This document shows positions 61,623 to 64,000 of a stretch of DNA of 64,000 bases, in pieces. The stretch's first letter is position 1. The number at the start of each line of letters is the position of its first letter. Position numbers and translations under genes: made by a program. Source of the stretch: JBBDMW01 sp040878005 (GTDB lineage: Bacteria; Chloroflexota; Dehalococcoidia; Lucifugimonadales; Lucifugimonadaceae). A model generated the notes under the pieces. It did not search any database. It had not been told where the DNA came from and was given only the letters and a program-made list of their open reading frames with translations. The stretch covers positions 41,668 through 105,667 of the forward strand of contig JBBDMW010000030.1 of NCBI GenBank assembly GCA_040878005.1, written 5' to 3'.

Positions 61623-62513
61623 CTAAACAGGCATCTTGCGGTTTGTCAGCTTGCGGCCAGCTTTCGCCTGCTCTTCGCCGCCTCCAGAGAAAATCCTGGC
61701 ACCCCAGTCCCGCAGGAACTGCACGTTTTCTTCGACCGACTTTGACCTGTCATTCCATGAGCTCAGGAAGAACAACCCATTGTCATCGCATGCCTTTTTG
61801 ATCTCATTCCGCGCAGCGTCCAGCTCTGGCGGGTAAGGCGGATCGTGGGCGTCCTCATATCCGTACGACATACCCATGTCTCCCGGACCCCACTCGGCAA
61901 ATGCCAGACCAGGCGTCTTGCAAATGTACCGAGCATTTGCCACGCACTCCCGGTCCTCCAACTTGAGGCCCAGCAGGAGCTCGCCGTTGGGGTTCAGCGG
62001 CCACGGGTCTGCGATCTTGGTGTACTCCACCGGGGACACGCCCCAAGTCTCGGCTGGCTCTCGCTGACCGCCGGCGCCGCGCTGCCCTTCCCCAAGTCCC
62101 TTGCCTACTCCTGCCTTCTGGAACGGGTACCGGCACGACTCCACAAACGCCCGGACTGCGTCGGCTTGCCGGGCATGAGTGTGCAGGATTCCGTGAACGC
62201 CAGCGCCAAGAACCTGTCTGATCTGCCACGCGTTGGCGTGGACCTCAGCTTCTGTCCTGGCATTTGACGGCAGCGTGGACATGACAGTCGGCATCCGGTG
62301 TCCGCTGTTGGTAGGCCCACCGTCGACCAGACCCTTCATGAATGCCTTAAGGCCCACCACGTCGAATGGATTGTGCTCAAAGTCAGTGATCAGGAAGTCA
62401 GCCCAGGTCTTTGCCTGAGCCTTTCCATTCTCATAAGTCAACGGGCCGGTGGCCGTGTAGTACAGGTTTTCGCCCTGCTCCAAAAGTTCTATCGCCCGGT
62501 TAATCCTCGGCAT
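61623..62513 (-). CDS. HpcH/HpaI-family aldolase/lyase
   Basis: Class II (metal-dependent) pyruvate aldolase family, 296 aa. Recognisable blocks: FLITDFEHNPFD (the DxEH region), RMPTVMSTLPSNAR, GVHGILHTHARQADAVRAFVESCRYP, LGLKLEDRECVANA (metal Glu) and FAEWGPGDMGMSYG. Family members split 2-keto-3-deoxy sugar acids or 4-hydroxy-2-oxo acids to pyruvate plus an aldehyde, which is the step after an enolase-superfamily dehydratase. The insert around GVGKGLGEGQRGAGGQRE is Gly-rich and unusual in length. The start at 62513 is the first ATG. Confidence 0.87.
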   Translation of the reverse strand: MPRINRAIELLEQGENLYYTATGPLTYENGKAQAKTWADFLITDFEHNPFDVVGLKAFMKGLVDGGPTNSGHRMPTVMSTLPSNARTEAEVHANAWQIRQVLGAGVHGILHTHARQADAVRAFVESCRYPFQKAGVGKGLGEGQRGAGGQREPAETWGVSPVEYTKIADPWPLNPNGELLLGLKLEDRECVANARYICKTPGLAFAEWGPGDMGMSYGYEDAHDPPYPPELDAARNEIKKACDDNGLFFLSSWNDRSKSVEENVQFLRDWGARIFSGGGEEQAKAGRKLTNRKMPV

Positions 62514-62633
62514 CTATCTACACCTTTCAATGTTCCGTTACCGCACTCAGGCGGCTGGCGGAGTGTAACGGAAGGCAGGCGAAAGCGCACCCGGTGGTCA
62601 ACGCCTACCTTTTTTCCCTGTTTCACTGCTGCG

Positions 62634-63758
62634 TCAATCGTTGGTCAGTCGCCAATCGAGACCTAGTTCGGCGGAGATTCCACGGAACCAGTCGATCACC
62701 TCTGGGTGGTATGGGATTCCGTGAGCGTTTCGCTCCTCCTCCTCCTCAGCCTCTGGGAGCCCTGCATAGTAAACCCGGTCATGGCCAGGCGCGGGTGGGC
62801 ATTCCCGCAGCCCCTTCATGTATTCGTCCATTGTGTCCTTGAACTCATCAAGGTCCGTGAAAGCTTCTATCTTGTACGCGATGAAGTGGTGCGATGCCAC
62901 ACCGCGATTCAGGAATCCAGGTCCACCGCCTGCCAGCAGGGATGAGAGGATGTCTACCATTACTGCCAAACTGTAACCCTTGTGGGATCCGCCCTCACGA
63001 GTACCGCCCAGGGGGAGCATGATCTGGCCGTCCTCTGGTTCCACCTCTTCCATGATGGGCGTCCCCTCGGAAGTGGCCACCCAGCCAGGCGCCAGCTTCA
63101 CCCCAAGGCGCTTGGCGAGCGCCACCTTGTTTCCTGCCACACCGCTCATTGATGCGTCGAAGATAAAGGGCGCTTCGTTCCGCGTCGGCGCCGCTACAGC
63201 AATTGGATTAAGGCCGACCATCGCCTTCGAGCCAAACGTAGGGGCAACGATGTTTCCGCCCACGGTCATGGATATGCCGATCATGTCGTGTTCAATTGCC
63301 ATGTGAGCGTGATACGCGGCTGCCCCGTAATGTCGGCCATTGCCTGCCGAAACTGCGCCGATCCCGGTCTTTTCTGCCTTCTCTATTGCAAGCTTCATGG
63401 CCCGTGGTCCCACTGCCAGGCCGAGGCCGCGATCGCTATCTAACGACGCTGCTGAAGGAGCGTCTCTTATTACTTTGACGTCTGGAGTGGGGTTTATTGA
63501 TCCGGCGCCAAAGCCTTCTACGTAGCGGCGGAGCATGTTACTGACGCCGTGGGTTTCTATTCCCCGGACATCCGCGTAGACCAGCACGTCTGCTGACTGA
63601 GCGGCATCAGCTTGCGGCATGCCCATCTTGCGGAAAATGTCCTCCACGGTTGCCCGCATATCATTGGGCCTTACGCGGATAGCGAGATCTGTTGGTACGT
63701 GAAACCGCTCTAACAAGTCATTTGATCCTTTCGAAGTATCCGGCTGCTCTCCGCTCAT
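62634..63758 (-). CDS. Ldh_2 family (malate/L-lactate/ureidoglycolate-type) dehydrogenase
   Basis: NAD(P)-dependent 2-hydroxyacid dehydrogenase of the non-Rossmann Ldh_2 fold, 374 aa. It contains ADVRGIETHGVSNMLRRYVEGFGAGSINPTP, NGRHYGAAAYHAHMAIEHDMIGISMT (catalytic His), VGLNPIAVAAPT, MSGVAGNKVALAKRLG and GSHKGYSLAVMVDILSSLLAGG. Typical substrates are malate, lactate, 2,3-diketo-gulonate or ureidoglycolate. The acidic loop EAEEEEERNAHGIPY near the C-terminus is unusual. Upstream (63759-64000) no further gene can be seen before the window ends. Confidence 0.9.
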   Translation of the reverse strand: MSGEQPDTSKGSNDLLERFHVPTDLAIRVRPNDMRATVEDIFRKMGMPQADAAQSADVLVYADVRGIETHGVSNMLRRYVEGFGAGSINPTPDVKVIRDAPSAASLDSDRGLGLAVGPRAMKLAIEKAEKTGIGAVSAGNGRHYGAAAYHAHMAIEHDMIGISMTVGGNIVAPTFGSKAMVGLNPIAVAAPTRNEAPFIFDASMSGVAGNKVALAKRLGVKLAPGWVATSEGTPIMEEVEPEDGQIMLPLGGTREGGSHKGYSLAVMVDILSSLLAGGGPGFLNRGVASHHFIAYKIEAFTDLDEFKDTMDEYMKGLRECPPAPGHDRVYYAGLPEAEEEEERNAHGIPYHPEVIDWFRGISAELGLDWRLTND

Positions 63759-64000
63759 TGGCGGGAAGTTGTGAATCGGGCGGAGTATACCTGTTGGGGC
63801 AGTGCCGGACGTGACTTCAGAGGTGAGGTCTCGTACAGGTGCGGGGTTATGTATGGGGAGACGTCATTTGTCTGCGGGACAACAGCTGAGGCTCAGACTT
63901 AGGCAAACCAGCCGATTGGCTGTGACTCCCAAGCGTCAAAGGCAGTTGCGGGTGACTTGAAGTCGGGATGATTGGATAGGATATTGGCCTGATGCCTAGG

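Overview
The window reads as ordinary chromosome from a free-living, moderately GC-rich bacterium. The most likely source is Chloroflexota, possibly the marine SAR202 / Dehalococcoidia side. That is inference from three things: several mandelate-racemase-type enolase-superfamily genes beside other sugar-acid enzymes, LL-diaminopimelate aminotransferase (DapL) for lysine, and frequent TTG/GTG starts with lipoprotein-type secreted proteins. There is no rRNA and no taxonomic marker that settles it. I see no CRISPR array, insertion sequence, prophage, toxin-antitoxin pair or recognisable defence island.

Layout. 0-6 kb: edge of an MFS transporter, thioredoxin-like lipoprotein, SDR oxidoreductase, TfoX-N protein, APH-like kinase and two tandem enolase-superfamily genes. 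6-8.4 kb: NfeD protease plus slipin, closed by a 15-bp hairpin. 8.4-9.9 kb: about 1.5 kb with no convincing gene, containing inverted repeats and DnaA-box-like sites, next to an unfamiliar winged-helix-like protein. 10.7-24.5 kb: UvrC, a cytidylate-kinase-like protein, a XerC/D recombinase, Lgt, RecJ, FabF, MtaB, a metallo-beta-lactamase-fold hydrolase and leucyl aminopeptidase. 24.6-28.2 kb: RraA-like protein, tRNA-His, tRNA-Arg and a translation-rescue/proteolysis block, with tmRNA directly downstream of smpB and a tail-specific protease. 28.6-39.7 kb (minus strand): HflX, DapL, DapF, then tsaC - degenerate prenyl synthase - pgk - tpiA - miaA, and phosphofructokinase. 40-46.4 kb (plus): guaA, purD, purB, purC, a DUF3105 protein and purS. 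46.4-52.1 kb (minus): hisZ-like, hisG, hisD, hisC, hisB. 52.2-63.8 kb: DegV protein, then a catabolic-looking set (amidohydrolase, aldo/keto reductase, DUF4432 epimerase-like, Zn alcohol dehydrogenase, enolase-superfamily dehydratase, NAD-dependent epimerase, HpcH/HpaI aldolase, Ldh-type dehydrogenase), with a lone CheY-like receiver and a DMT exporter in between.

How genes work together. TsaC, MtaB and MiaA all act on tRNA position 37. tmRNA, SmpB and CtpA form a ribosome-rescue and proteolysis neighbourhood. The his genes make up a 4-bp-overlap operon. The 53-64 kb enzymes match, class by class, a non-phosphorylative sugar oxidation route (mutarotase, dehydrogenase, lactonase, dehydratase, aldolase), but the substrate cannot be read from sequence alone.

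Most unusual points: DapF with serine at both catalytic cysteine positions; a prenyl-synthase homologue with eroded aspartate motifs in a glycolysis/tRNA-modification operon; a HisZ-like protein with a C-terminal extension beside a long-form HisG that should not need it; and the repeat-bearing 8.4-9.9 kb gap.
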